Shown: piece after piece, positions 33,801 through 47,354 of the stretch | Layout of the letters: the number at the start of each line of letters is the position of its first letter | Numbering within the stretch: position 1 is the first letter of the stretch | Origin: Bryopsis sp. KO-2023 | Lineage: Eukaryota > Chlorophyta > Ulvophyceae > Bryopsidales > Bryopsidaceae | NCBI GenBank assembly: GCA_030272585.1 | Contig: BSYQ01000013.1 | Span: 310,001-374,000 of the forward strand | Reading direction: 5' to 3' | Length of the DNA: 64,000 bases | Translations under genes and position numbers: made by a program | The notes under the pieces: model-generated | Seen by the model: the letters and a program-made list of their open reading frames with translations, nothing else | What the model was told of the DNA's origin: nothing | Database searches by the model: none

Positions 33801-36800
33801 TCAATCTTTCTTTTCTTGCATCAAAAGAACAGTCATAATTTTTTTTTTCATAAACAATTGAAATTACCCCTCCCCCATTTCGAAACACCCAAACTTCTTG
33901 TCTTAAAAACAAAAAGTTTCATTTTTTATTGCCCCATCCGCACAGGCTCGGCTCTCATGTACAGCACAACCCTCAATTTAATTTCAATATAATATATTTT
34001 TTCCAATTTGATTCAACTCTTTTTTTTATCAATTCCTGTGTTGGTCTGAATGAGCGTTGGCAGAATAAAATTGGTGTACCTTTTCGTATGAAATGTAGGG
34101 TCGGCACAACGAAACCTCTCCAGGAATGAGCATATCGCCTGCGGTCCAAGAAAGATGTTTTGCATGTTTCTTGAAAATTTCGCTGAGGGGCCAATACTCC
34201 AAAGACGACACCCTTCGGTTGACCGCATGTCAGTCCATGTGTGATTTGTCATACGTCGCCCCGAAATTGGTGCTGCCCTTGGTCTACAAGAGGTCAGTCC
34301 TGGAAGCTTTCTTTCACCTCCCCCCCCCCAAAAAAACCCTCAAAAAAACAAGACTGTGAAATTCAAAACCACCACAGAATAACCAGACGTTGCATGTCTG
34401 ACCAGTAGGCTGAATTGGGCCTCCCAAGATGGTCGAAGATTTTATTTTGCTTGTCTTTCCGCAGGTTTCAAGATGCTTTGGAGTCCATGACTGCCACATT
34501 GACACTACCAACGTCCATTCATGCATTGGGGATCTGTGTACGGCCATTATTGCTGAGTGGTTTGAGTGCAGACCTCACTTCCCCAGGATATTGGCTGGAT
34601 GGCGAAGAAGTTGCTGGCCAGGTACCATCGTCTTCTAGCCTTTTTTTTTTTTCTTTTTTTTTTGGGGGGGGGGGGGGAAATAGCTACACATTGCAAGGCG
34701 GGGTACTGATGTTTGCAAATCTCTTTTCATATCTGTAGGCAATCGCCAGGGCAATGATGGACGTGCTGCCCGGATTGGATGCAAACGACACGACAAAAAC
34801 TGGGGCCGTCCTGAGATTCTACTGTGCCGTCATGTACAGCATTCCGTCGCTGGACACAGAAATCGCCGAGAAAAACGGCTGGTATGTCTTGCCTTTGGAT
34901 GTGGAGCTGTGGTGCGAGGAGCTTCTGTCGAGGCTGTTTGTTCTGATGGAAAATCTGGATGCCCCTGCACATCGAACGGACCAATCGCACAGGACCGAAA
35001 AGACGTCCAGCAAGGGGACGTTCTTGATGCATGTAAGGTTTTCATTTTTTCACACCGTTTTGGTGTGTAACCTGCTGTGTTTCACCAGCTTTGACTAGCA
35101 GTGCACCGTGTTTTCCTCCACACATACGGCAAAATCTCGGGAAAAAAGTTTTGTTCATTCAATCCTGGATATTCCGAAAGGAAAAGAAGAAAAACTGATG
35201 TGGTTGCTGATTCTGTCGTTTTCGCAGGACCACGTTTTCTTCGATTCGTTTACCGATCTGTTGCTGGTGAAATTGCCAGTCAGTCTGAGAGTGAGGGCCA
35301 TCAAGAGGATGGCTGATTTCATGCTGACATCAGCAGTGCCCTGCGTCGTTCAAGAATGTGGGCAGCTGTGCAGTTCTGCTGGCGAAGTCGATCCAGAATC
35401 CACCATGCAATACATCGTCCACCCCTTGCTCGAAAAAGTGCTGGAGGAGCTGCCCGCTGTACAAGGTTTGCCAAGAAAAAAGAAAAAAGAAAAGAAAAAA
35501 AAAGGAATGAAGGATTATGGAAAGAAAAAAATTGGTGTTTGTTTTTGGGGGTGAAGGTGGTGGTGGTGTGTTTGATTGCAGGAGGACAGCCCAGCACGAC
35601 GCATTTCAGCCATGCTCTGGAGACCATGCTGGTTTGGAACCTTGGGTTGCTGAGCACTTGCATGGGTGGTGTTGGAGAGCATGTTCTCAAACATGAAAAG
35701 GCAAGAACAGCTGATTTAAAAAAAAAAGAAAAAAAGAAAAAGGAAACGGAAAATCGCCATTGCCGCTAACGTCTATGAGTTTGTCTTTCACCCACTTTTG
35801 GACACAACCCCGTATGTTTCTAACTGTTTTTCTGTTCTTTCTTTTCTTTTTTTGCTCGTAAAGGAAGGTTTTTTACCTTTTTTTCGCTCGTAAATCAAGG
35901 TTTACCTTTTTTTTGTTGGTGGTGCTTGTTTCTCAGATGGCGGTGGAAGTGGTGGACAGAGCACTGGCTTGCACTTGCAGAGAGGTTCAGGTTTCGGGCA
36001 TGGTGCTGCTGTCTGCGCTGCTTGCCTGTCTCATCGGAGTATATCCGGAACTCAACCAAGAGCAGTTCAAAAAGAATATCCTGGAATCGGGGCTCCATCA
36101 ATGGGTGGCCAAGGAGCCGGAAACTTGGGAGCCACCCATGTAATCAGAAATGCCATCGCTTCTTGTGATTTTTGAATTTTCAGTTCTTTTTTTTTTGGGG
36201 GGGGGGGGGGATATACAATATTTTTACAGATACAACAGACATTGAATTGGAAGTATTTTACACAAGGCCAAAAGGCCGATTGCATCCCGTTTCCGAAAAT
36301 GTGTCATAGGCTGAGTCAGAAATAAACCACCGCAGCATCACATTGTCCATGTCTAGCTCTCTACCCCAACGGTACGCTAAGAAGAAACTGAGTTTTGAAC
36401 ATCCAGAAAAAAAGCTGGCAACAGATATACAATATCTGGAAAACAAAACATAAACCAACAAACAGATGCCCTACCTCTCTTGAGTTTTGTGTTGATGGGG
36501 TCTGTTGTGTGGGTTTTTTTTTTGCCCACAGGTGGCACCACCCTTCCGCAAAAGAACTGAGCTTGGCCGACACCCTCATTACCAAGTATTTGGAAGGGGG
36601 CCTCGCTGAGTTGGATGCTTTGATGGAGGATCCGCCGGAGGGGGACGATTTCAAAGAAAAACTGATGTGGAATCTTTGCAAGGTTTGCCGAAAGACTGGT
36701 GTCTAAGATGGTGGATTTTCCGGACCACAGGAGTGAAATTTGCATTATGTAACTTTCTTGAAAGAATTTTTTTCCCTGTCTTGCTCTGATTTGTCTGGGT

Positions 36801-38914
36801 CTTTTGGGGGGTTCAGATTGATGGAGTGCTAGGGGGCTGCAAAGAATGTCTGGTGGACTTCGAAGTGCCGGAGAAAATTCACAGCGGGGAGAATTCGAAG
36901 CCGGTAGGAACTGTCGGCCATGTCGGGATCACAGTGGGAAAACCAGGTCCGTTCAATGCAATACGCATGGGTGCCCAGTTGGATGGAGTTGCATGCTTGT
37001 ATACATGTATTGTTTTGACGGGCTTTTTTTCCAATGAATTACCAACCGATATTTGTTGGATGTTGATGGTTGCGCAGGTTTGAGGGAACGAGCTGCCGAT
37101 ACGATAGTTAGGCTTTGTTCGTTCGTTCAAGATCAGGATCCAACTGTGTTGGAATTCGTGGTGGAGATCATTGAGGAGCTGGTTTCTTTGGGCGAGTCTG
37201 GGCCCCCCGATGAATACTCAGATATAAACACGTCGGACGAGCCCGACGTTTTGGACGTGTTTTTCACGGAGCCAGCCGTCGCCACACCCTTGCTGAAGAA
37301 GGTGGGTTATCCAACTTTTTTCCTAATTCAATAGTGTCTTTTACTTACTGAGCGACACCAAATTGCCATCCAAACAAAGAAATTCACCTGAAAACTCCAC
37401 TAGGATCTGTTGCAACGTTGTATTCTTACCTGGCCTTTTTGGAGGGGAAAAACTAAAAGTTCTGTGTGGTCTCGTTGAGGGAGGCTTGCTCGAGTTTATG
37501 CTGGAAAAAAACCATCGTTTTCTTGTTTTTTTTAAATAAGTTTGGGTTTTTTTTTCTCTTCTTTTGTCGGCTGGGTAGGGGTGTAACTGTTGATGCATTC
37601 TAGGCAGATCTCAAGTGGCAGAAGCGGGGTCCATATCACCGAGTCCTGTGCAATTTATGGGAGGAGTATTTGAATCGATCGGGAGACAGTGCCTACGGAA
37701 GATGGCATTCCACAACCGTTCCCATGATCGAGGACGTTAACCTCGTTCCTGAAGCCTTCGGCCGTCTTTTCGGAGAATTGATCAGGCTGTCCATGCACAG
37801 ATACGAAGGCGTCAGACATGCGGCGGAGCCTGTGGTCGAACAAGGATTCATCCGGTGAGCGGGGTGGAACGAAGGGTACCCCATTAAAAGAAAGGCTGAA
37901 AAATTGCATGGACCCCCCCCCCTCCCCCCTTACTACAGAGAACAAATCAGCACCGCCATGTGTTGCTTGATTTTTGCAAAGGATGGATGATGAGTTACTG
38001 CTGCGAATTTAAAAAACACACTGGAGCCCATCCGGTGGTTTCCTTACACTGGTTTGATTGTGTTTTATTTCTTTCCTTATTTTGGTATTACTTATTTGCA
38101 GGTTCCCATGTCTGACTCGATATTACGTCCCTGTGTTGCTGACCTCCGTTGCACGATCCCCCCTGCCTGAAGACCTTTCCCTGAGTGCGCTCTCCTCCAA
38201 TCCAAATTTCTTGAAGGAGGTTTTGGATCGATTGGGGGATTTCATGAAACAGATCGAAGTGGACACCATCATGCCCACAGGTCAGGCATCGAAACTAAAA
38301 CGTCAAAAAAGGCCTTCGTTCCTTGATTTCTCAGTGTCACGGCATTCAAACCCACAGAAAAGAAATAAAATAAAAAAATAGAAGATGAAGATGCGGTGAA
38401 GAGAAATCAATCACCCACAACGACCTTGTGCACAATTGACGAGCATGCGGCCAATAATTGGTTTGGGAGGTCTAGCCATGCGATCATTACCTTTGTATTT
38501 TTTACTTTAAAAAATTGAGGGAAAAAAAAACCTTCCTTTTTTTTCCTCTCCAACCACCAAAATAAAGCTGGGTTTTCTTCTTTTCTGTTCACAAGGCAAC
38601 GATGTGGAAATGGGAGTGGAGGCCGAACAGGATGCAGCCGTGGATGGCGCTGTTTGCGTTATGTGCACCTCCCAGCATTCGTTCAAGGCGACTTTCAAGG
38701 AGCCCGAAAGACTGGCTGCCATGGTCTACGTATGTCCCCCTCTCACTCTATTTTTTTTTTTTTTTTGGAAATTCAAGAGTAGATCTTGGCTCGACGTTAT
38801 ACAGACATACAAATATGTACATATCAATGTATCCGTTTTTCGAATTGAAATTATTTCATACATGGCCAAAAGGCCGAGTACGGCCCGTTGACGGGAATGT
38901 GTAAAACAATATAT

Positions 38915-38946
<32 letters not shown>

Positions 38947-41900
38947 TTTTGTGTAAATGTAAGCAAGCCAGGCAGACGCAGCCCTTCCCAGAAAATTTTG
39001 AAACAAGTCAACGTCCCAGGCTGTTCAGGGAGACGCCGAGAAATTAAAACTGAAAATCAATATTTCCTTGTTTTTGCGACCTAGGAGTCGATATGTTAAA
39101 AGAGAGTATCATATTTGGAGTTTTGAGGTGGAGGTTTTTAATGTGGGTTGGGGGTGGTGTGTTTCAGGCTTTGATGGCATCTCGTCAAAACACAAGCGTC
39201 ACTTCCCAAGGCATCACCAGCTATTTCATTTGGAAATTTCTCGTGAGGTTCCATTCGCCCATCCACCTGAAAACTGGTGAGTGCAAAGAAAACCTTTTTT
39301 CCCCTCTTTTTACAAGATATAGAAAGGGGTTGAAAAAAAGGAAGAAATATAACGCACACAGAACCAGGTCACTTTAGTTCGGGCACATTGTGATTTTTTT
39401 TTCGGCCCAAAATAAGGTTTGGAGTCATGCCCAAAATTAAATGTGTGTATATGTGTCATAACCGATTATCATCGCATGACAGACACGATGGATATGGATT
39501 GTGACAGGTCCATTGGATGGCTTCATGGCTGATGTTTGCAAAGGCTTGCTATTTTTGGGGCGAGAGGGGGTGATTATGAACTGGAAGTATACGCTGCTTG
39601 CGAACATACTCACTTTGGCAATGCTGCCCAGAAGAGATCATCCTCTGGCTTTGTCCATCTTGTCGCATTTCCTGGAGGTAAATTAATGAATTCAGTTCAA
39701 TTGGGAAGCTCCCCGAAAAAATGTCAACAACAAAAAGTAAAAAGTTGCAGAAGAGGGATCTTTTTTTGATTTGAAGGGGCGGGAACTGTGTCGGAATGAG
39801 CTCCGTGTTTGCAGCACTGAGGTTCGCTTTTCTTTTTATATATATTTACTCGAGGTGGGGCAAGTTGGAATAATGTAAATAAACATTCTTTCATTCATAT
39901 ATTCCCTTTTTCTTGTTTCTGAGGAGAGAAATATCGTGTTATTACATGGATAAAATGAGCAGGTGATGGATAGCAAATTGCCTGCGCTGAGGAAAGTATC
40001 GACGGTGGGACTGTATTCCATCCTGAGGCCGCTTCAAATAGCTGATGTGGAAAATTCTGAAATGGTGGATTTGGTGAGGAGGCATCTCAACATTTGCAGA
40101 AAACCCTCTTGGTGTCTTCTTTTTGTTGTTGGAGGAAAAACGATCATTTCGTATGCACCGTATTTTTCCTTCGCTTATTTCCCTCCCACAACTACTTTTT
40201 TTTTTAATTCTGGATGGAGCTGTGTACTGCGTGCCATCCCGTGCAAAATCTTTACCAAAAGAAAAGAAATATCGTGGAAAAACTGAGAATGAAGCCGGAC
40301 CCACCCACCCAGAAAATAAAAATTAAAAAACGGTGCCATTTTCTTTTTCCACAACAGATCACTGTTGAAAAGAAAAAGAAAAAAGAAAATCGAAAAAAAA
40401 ATGGTTTCAGAGGGGAAGGTTCGAAACGTTCTTTTGCAGGTGAGGTCCCATGTGAATCAACCTGCCTTTGGTGCGACACTGGTTCACATTTTGGTCAACG
40501 GGCACATCAGCTTGGGGGAGGAGGACGATAACAAGGGCAAAATGGCAAAATACTTGAAACACCTGATGGTGGATGGTTCTTTCGAAGAGCGCCTGGTCAG
40601 GAATGTGCATGTCTTGGTGGATAGGTGAGCGATCAAACGTGGAGCTGGAAAACATTACTGATAATAATCATCGTACTCTGTCGTTATCAAAACAAGTTTT
40701 AATTTTGAATGGTCCATGTCAAAGTGGCTCCTCAAAATCCCAAGATGGATGCTTTTTGCAAACCCGAGGTCTCAAATATGAATCATAGCTCATAATCAGT
40801 TGCGGATGGTGCGAGGGTTTCGAAGTGTGTGTGTGTGTGTATTTGTTTCCTGTTTTAGGTTGGGGAAATGGCCTGAGTCTGACAATCCAGAGGCGATGCT
40901 GGATGGGAGCTTCGATTTACCCAATGCTAGAGTTGTGGAGGTGATTTTTTGATTGTTGATACTGATATGTCTAGCATAGCAGTGTGAGGCTTTTTCTGCT
41001 GTGACGCTTTCTTCACACCAGCCAGAGTTGTTGCACCTCAGAGAAACCAGCAAGTGCTGTTTTGTTTTTGCTGTCCAAAATTGGTTCCTCCAGAATCCTT
41101 CCAACTTTTTTGTATTTGTTCACCGGCACACTGTTTTTTCCCATGTTGCCACAAAAAAAAAAGAAAATTGATGGTATGTTTGTTTGTTTCCCAGGCGGTT
41201 GCTGCGATCGTCCCATTCGAGTTCCTGTCATCCATCCGAGAACCTGCAGAGAAGCTTCTGGAAGTCATGCAAAGCCACAGCAGCGAGCAAGCAGACCAAA
41301 GCGCCCTGGCCGAGCTTTTGAGCGGAATCATTGCCTCCGGTGCACCGTGGGTGCAACCTAAAAATAGCAGCAAAACCCCATGGGAGGACTGGATCAAAGA
41401 GTTCACCAAGGCTGTGCTGGGGTCAGCCCCCCTGGAATTGTCTGGAGCTTTCGCTTTGAGCATGAGGTGGGGGCTGCTCTTTCTTATGCACTTTTTTTTT
41501 CAAGGGAAAAAAAATGGTGTGTTTCTTCTTGTGGGGTGAAAAAAAAAAGGAACTGGGTCGGGAAAATATATATATATATATTTTTTTTTCTCTCCAGTTT
41601 GTCGATTATCACTCTTTCGCTTTGTGTGAGAATACAGGTCCGGAGTCCGAGGCCTCTTGGATTTGAATGAGCAAGGGAAGGGCTATGCAGCCGAAGCTTT
41701 GGGCTCTGTGGTGGATTTGATTCTGTCTGCCATGGATGCGTCTGTCGCTGGTCAGTCCTCGAGTCTCATCAAGCATTTGACATATTTGAACGCTTCCATG
41801 AAAGAGCTGATCAAGGTGGGAAAAATCAACGCAGATCTTCCACTGAGCAGGTGCTGTTTCCTTAGCAGATCGATTTTGGTCCTTTGGATGCTGGTAGTTT

Positions 41901-44499
41901 TCTGCTTATATACCCTTGTAATTTCCAATCCATGTTTTACCAAAGCTGGGGGGAGTTTGGGAGTGTTTTTTTTTATGGTCTTTGAACATAGAATTCGCCA
42001 CAATGTTATTCACCCCTCTGATTTCGCTTCATTTTTTTCCACAGGTGTATTCGCTTGAAGGGATGCCTCCAAACCTCATTCCATTGTGGAGCCGGCTTCT
42101 GGATGATATTCCTGGGCTGATGTCCAATGAGCTGCAGAGCGTCAGGGAGCACGTCGCTGGTTTGATGGTGTTGGTGTGTGGCTATTTGCTTTCGCAGCAA
42201 CAAGCAGGATTGAGCCAGGACAAACTGAAAGTCGTGACGAAAGCCCAGGTAATTATTCATAGCTGTAATTATTATCAACATCAACTGAATAATTTTTTTT
42301 ATTAACATTCTTATTGGGGGTGGTTTTTTTTAAACTCCAGAATCAAATATATAGTGGGGGCTGAAGTGTGGTTGTGTTGTGGACGCAGGAAGTGTGCGAT
42401 TTGTTGGTGGCGAGATTCGAAGAGGGTATCCAATCCGTGAGAATGATGGTGAATCAAGCTGACTCATCCACTGATGCCAATACAGACACCATGCAAGAGG
42501 TGGGTTCACATTTTATCCCAGAAATAAAAAATCAAGATCATGAATCGACCCTGAAAGGAACCACAGGTCAAATCAAGCAATCACCAAGGTTTGCCGTGAA
42601 TCCATGTGTGTGGGTTAAGGATTTTTCATCATTTTCCCGCTGGAGTGCGCTTCACGGATGGTTGGAATATTGTTTTGATGGAAAGATGGTGGTGTGTTGG
42701 TTTGCAGGGATCAGAGAAAGGCTCACAAGAAGCTGGTGTGGAGAACGGTCTGACTGTGGCGGTGGATGCGAAAGTGGGGATGGCTGCGCAATTCGCGATA
42801 TTGGGCATGAGGGAGGTCCAATCGCCAAGTTTGGAAAGAACCTTGATCAGGCTCTTGCCAGGATTGTTCCAGATTCAGGTGAGTGGCAATGTTTTTTCTT
42901 TTCGGATATCCAATCGACGCCGCCGACACACTTCATATATGCTCAGAAGTGTGTTTTTGGATTTTTGGGGGGAGCTGGTTGGACAGCCACTCGACTTGTG
43001 CCCACATTTTTCAATCTGAACAAGGGTTTTTTCTTATCGACGTCGGAAACAGGAGCTTGGAGATCCAAGTCTGAAACCGCTGCAAATGGAGGCAGCCACA
43101 GCATTTGTCCTGTTGAAATATCTGTGTGTTTCGGTCGATCGGGTCGGCGATGTGGTGGACATCATCACAGCTTCCCATCGATATGAACAATGGCATGCTC
43201 GAGCAGCAGCCCTAGTTTTCCAACAGGTAAACCGACTGTTTTTCTTGTTTTTTTTTTCCCTTGTCAAATCTGCCAGTGCTATGATTCTCGATCGATCGAT
43301 TTTTTCTTGGTAGAAATTATTGTTTTGTTTGTTTTTTTTTCCGGCAAGTATGGTTTTTGCATAATCCTCCCAACGAACTGAGACCTAACCTCAATTCTGA
43401 ATTTTGTATTTGTTCCTCCGGTTATTTCATTGCAAAGCGGGTGTCTCAAATTTTTATTTATTATATTTATTTATTTATTTTTGGGGGGGTGAAAACAGGT
43501 GTTTTGGTTCCGGCATTGTTTCCTTCTGTCGCAAGCCCACTCCAAACAAATGCTGGAATATGTGATGGGCCGATTAGGGGATAAGAAATTAGAAGTGCAA
43601 ATGGTGGCATCGACGACACTGTCAGGAATGCTCAAGGGTAAGTGCACCTCAACAATTTCCAGTTTTCTTTTTTATTTCTTTTTTGCTGTGGCAATTTCAC
43701 CATAAGAGAACCCAAACCCAACTCACCTCAGTCCAGAGCGTTATAATAAACGGGCAAGTGGTTCAGAAAACCTGCATGATGAAGTTGAGAATCGTGTTTC
43801 TGTCTGCCCCAGCTGTTCACTGATTCATCAACATCTGTCTTTATTTATTTATTTTTTTGTGGTTGAATCAAAGGGATGGCTTCGGATCAAGAGGAAAAGG
43901 TTCGCTCGCACTTCATGTCCCAACTCGCCAAGTTTTACCCCAACGGACGAAGACCTCGACGGAAAAAACAAGATCCCCAGGTCCTGTTGGAGAAACACAC
44001 ATGCATTCTCGGCATTCGGGCGTTCATCACATGCCATCCATACGACATCCCCGAATGGATGCCAGAAATGCTCACGGCAGCGGTGCCGGCGGCTGGGGAG
44101 CCCGCCCCCATCAAAACCACCATCACGAAAACCTTAGGTGGGTTTTGGAAAGACAACTTGTATCGAATTCGAACTCTTTGGTTTTTATCGGGTGACCCTA
44201 AGCATAGCCTGCTTAGGTGGTTTTATTGAGGGGGGGTTGCATGTCAGGTGCATTTCTACAGTTGAAACTGCATTTTTGAAAGTAGTGTGTGTGTGTGTGT
44301 GTGTGTGCGTGGAATCGCATGTCAGGTGCATTTCTACAGTTTGAACTTATTTTTTGATAAAGTGGTGTGTGTGTGGAATCCAGGGGATTTCCGACGGACG
44401 CATGAAAACGAAAGTCACCAGGAGTTGAGGGCTGCTTTTGATGAGGACCAATGGGAGGCTTTGCAGGGGGTTGGATCCCAAGCTTCGTACTTTACTTGA
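30871..44499 (+). CDS. PSME4: Proteasome activator PA200/Blm10 (PSME4)
   Basis: Large HEAT-repeat solenoid that caps the 20S proteasome and promotes ATP- and ubiquitin-independent turnover, notably of acetylated histones. I traced 33 exons, all phases consistent, giving 1884 residues (human about 1843). Exon starts: 30871, 31578, 31832, 32140, 32531, 33135, 33635, 34099, 34465, 34739, 35228, 35582, 35937, 36532, 36817, 37078, 37604, 38102, 38596, 39168, 39508, 39963, 40440, 40859, 41195, 41638, 42045, 42389, 42708, 43053, 43499, 43874, 44384. Landmarks are 'TEWLPEPVAKQT' at the start, 'EQYYHPSNGGKWTRSL', 'RGQYSKDD', 'ASTTLSGMLKG', 'CHPYDIPEWMPEML' and 'DFRRTHENE'. The protein ends Tyr-Phe-Thr, fitting the C-terminal motif that docks into the 20S ring. 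The start resembles the plant PA200 start. One intron (35701-35936) begins GC rather than GT. Exon borders near 40.1-40.4 kb are the least certain. Confidence 0.95.
44233..44376 (+). repeat. Short tandem duplication in the last PSME4 intron
   Basis: The segment beginning GCATGTCAGGTGCATTTCTA occurs twice, about 80 bp apart. Each copy is followed by a GT-rich stretch (GTGTGTGTG). The duplication lies inside the intron before the final exon and does not touch the splice sites. Confidence 0.8.
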
Positions 44500-45686
44500 A
44501 TATATATATATATATAGACAAAATTACAGATGGGAAGAGTTCCAGGAGAACTGTATTAAAAAGAAAAAGGGAAAAAAAAGATCGCATTATAAACACAAAG
44601 AATGGATCATACAAAACTTTCAAAAGAAAAAAAAAAAAAAAACGAGAAGGAACACAAAAACGTGGGGAGGGTAGCAACGAAAAAAAGGTCGAGGTTTTGG
44701 TGGATTTTTTTTTCTGGATATGCATAAAATCATACATCGCCCCCCGCAAATCTTTCAGTTATGCTTTTTTTGTGGTAGAAGTTCTTATTCTCTAAGGGAA
44801 GCAGTTTTCTTTGATTGATTTTTTTTTGTCAAGTGAGGTGGTGTGTTTGGGTTCAGGAAAGGCAAGTTTGTTGTGCATCATTGAATACAGTACATGCAGT
44901 ACATACACCTTTTTTTTCTGTGTCTGTCATGGGTCAAGGGGTTCCCATTGTGGATTTGTCAAAGGAGAAAATGGGATTTCTCCTTTGACAGTGCAAAGTT
45001 TGAATAACTCGGGAGTTGATATCACGTAAAAATTTTGAATTTTGAGATTTCCTCTCAATCTGGAAATATTGATAAAGTGTGGCGATGTGAAAAAAAAAGT
45101 TCTTAAGAGAACTATTGTTATTCCCAATAATTCTTTGAATAACATATTTTGCATCCAGATGATCCAACTGAACATAAAATTACATCATAATTGTCGAGGA
45201 GAATTGCTGGCGAATTGCTTTTCTTTTCACTCTAGAAAAGTAACAAACAAACACAATAAATTATTACAGGAAAGATGCCGCCCTACTTTGCACACAACAG
45301 AGTGATGCTAATTTATTTTGTAAAAAAATCTCAAACTGAAGAAAACGACACATTGAGAAACAGTTTTATATCGATCTACTGTTTTCATCGATGCCAAATG
45401 ATACACCTCGGTGCAGGCATCGCAAAACAAACGCAGAACGAACTCAAAAAAAATTCTCCAATTTTGATTCATTGCGAGAAACTTCAAAAAAATGAAGGCC
45501 CAAAAACCAACGATTCCAAAAAACAGAAACCGAACTCACGGGTCTTTTTTGATCCCAATTACTCTGTTTGAAAAAAAAAATCAAGTTGAAGAAGTCGTCG
45601 ACCCCACGGCCCATGGGAGAAGATCACAAAGTCGTCAGCGAGGATCAAGAGACTCGAGGTGCTTTCATGTACGACATGCGAGGTGG
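44500..45686. other. Convergent intergenic region
   Basis: Lies between the PSME4 stop codon and the 3' end of the minus-strand Kunitz gene. AT-rich with A and T runs. It holds the hairpin at 44957-44990. Plus-strand frames across 45.5-45.75 kb are shadows of the Kunitz exon. Confidence 0.5.
44957..44990. terminator. Perfect 14-bp-arm hairpin
   Basis: Arms TGTCAAAGGAGAAA and its exact complement flank a 6-nt loop (ATGGGA). It lies between two converging genes, 458 bp past the PSME4 stop codon. It could form in the 3' untranslated region of either transcript. No eukaryotic terminator role can be proven, so the type is a best fit only. Confidence 0.35.
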
Positions 45687-46433
45687 TCAGCAGCAGCGCG
45701 ACTCGCACTCCTTCTTTGAATCGAAATTGTTCTTGTTGCCCCCACAGCCTCCATAAACGAACTGCTTACACTGCTGTTTCTTTTTGTCGAAAAACCACCT
45801 TTGAAATGCAGCTTTGCAACGGCCCGGCTCTGCTGGAAGCGAACAGACACCTGCGACACAGAATATCTCCCTTCAGGAAAAAAGATATCGGAATCAGTCT
45901 TGCTTGTTTCATCTTCCTTTCATTCACACCGGGTGTTCACAAATTTGTGGAAAGTGAGTTGCAAGCAAGACTCACCGCCGCCACGGCAGCCGCCACCACT
46001 ACCGCCACTACCCCCATCGCCACCTTTACCACCTCGTTTGCCACCACGCTTGCCGCCACGTCTGCCTCGACGTTTTCCACGACGTCCACGTTTTTTTCTG
46101 CCGAGAAGACGCCTCAAGTCGTCGCATCCTTCCTCGTAGTCGCACGATCGGAGGTCGCGAGCCCACGATGTTAAGGGAAAGATCAAGTTGTCACCAAGCA
46201 TGGACCTTCGTGCCCGGATCAAGGAAACGTGCGTGCCTAACCCAGGCACCGGCGAGGTTTCTACAACGCACAGAATAACATTTCGAGATGCTGAGTTCGC
46301 TTGCTCGGCTCCCACACCTTCATCAGCGTTTGAGGGTTAAAGCGTGGACGAACGTACCAGCGCAGTCCACCGAATGGAACATGGCCAGAGCGGCGAAAAT
46401 GGCCAGCAGCAGCATCATGGTCTTCCACCCCAT
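45687..46433 (-). CDS. Secreted basic Gly-rich protein with C-terminal Kunitz domain
   Basis: Predicted secreted protein of 174 residues. Exons are 46433-46358, 46260-45976 and 45850-45687, joined in phase 1 at both introns (GTACGT and GTGAGT donors). Residues 1-25 are a classical signal peptide (MGWKTMMLLLAIFAALAMF, cut after about Ala25). Residues 26-80 are mixed, with 'SCDYEEGCDDL'. Residues about 81-120 form a very basic Arg/Lys/Gly tract turning into Gly/Ser. The last exon is an exact BPTI/Kunitz domain. Cys123, 132, 148, 156, 169 and 173 have spacings 8, 15, 7, 12 and 3, with the expected 'FVYGGCGGN' core. The P1 position is Lys133, which in the family points to trypsin-like protease inhibition. 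One extra Cys ends the protein. It is divergent from the poly-Gly gene, which has a similar plan. Secretion and inhibition are inferred from sequence. Confidence 0.88.
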
Positions 46434-47354
46434 CTTGCTGGTGAGTCTCCTGACGGGCTCGCGTTTATCCAAGGCCCACGCCATATTTGAACTCATCACC
46501 TCGTCGCAGCATGATCGCTACTAATCGCTCCCATCACTCGACATGACACCGTTGTGGTGTGCATCTCAATCACAATCACAATCACTCCTCTGTGATGATG
46601 ATTCGTGTTTGCTGACCGGGTTTGTGTCGTTGCCAAAGGGCGCTCCTCTGATTGTCAACAGTTGCAGTTTGAGGTCCGACTCGGCTTTCGGAAAGCCCAG
46701 GTCTGAGGGTTTGTGGTGGAAGGATCTGAGGAACTCTGAGGACTGCTTGTTTCTGTCCATTTTGGCATCCGTTGTCTGAGAAATTATTGCCTATGTGGCT
46801 GTCCAGATTTCTGGGCTGATCGACTTGGTCAGTGGTTGCATCCTGTGGGGCAAAGACAAACCAAAACCAGGAAGGAAAAAGTAAACCCAGGAGACCTTTA
46901 TCCACAAGAGTTCCAAGCGTTCTCTAATCGTTTGCTGCAAAGGCGACATGAAACAGAAATGCTGAATACACGTAGAGCGGGCCGCTCACCCCCTGTTCCC
47001 AAAGAACAAAGGGAGAAGCATAGGGCCCGCGCTCGACTGGTGGTTTCTTGGGTAGTTCGACGTTATACATCATCAATCCATCAATCAAGAAATCATCGCT
47101 CCAACGTTCAAAGACAGGCTCTGTGCGCGGCAGTTCAATTCATTCGACAGGACACGTAGGGGGGCAGCATCCAGGACTGACGCTCTCCACAACAGCTGTT
47201 CGTAGAGGTCGCATCCTGCACGAGGGAAACCCCCAATAAATTTCCATTCGCAGCACTCAGCGAGCGTGGCAGCATCCAAACAAGAGCGATCTTCTTTTTT
47301 TAACACGCATCTGAGACTGGAAAAGTGACGGCATCCCCTGCCAAAGACACTGCA
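46434..47354. promoter_or_regulatory. Divergent 5' region of the two Gly-rich secreted genes
   Basis: 921 bp between the two start codons. It is expected to hold both promoters. Open frames inside (for example 78 codons at 46543-46779) have no splice support or domain character. A CAATCA-type repeat run (about 46568-46586) lies near the Kunitz gene start. Confidence 0.5.
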
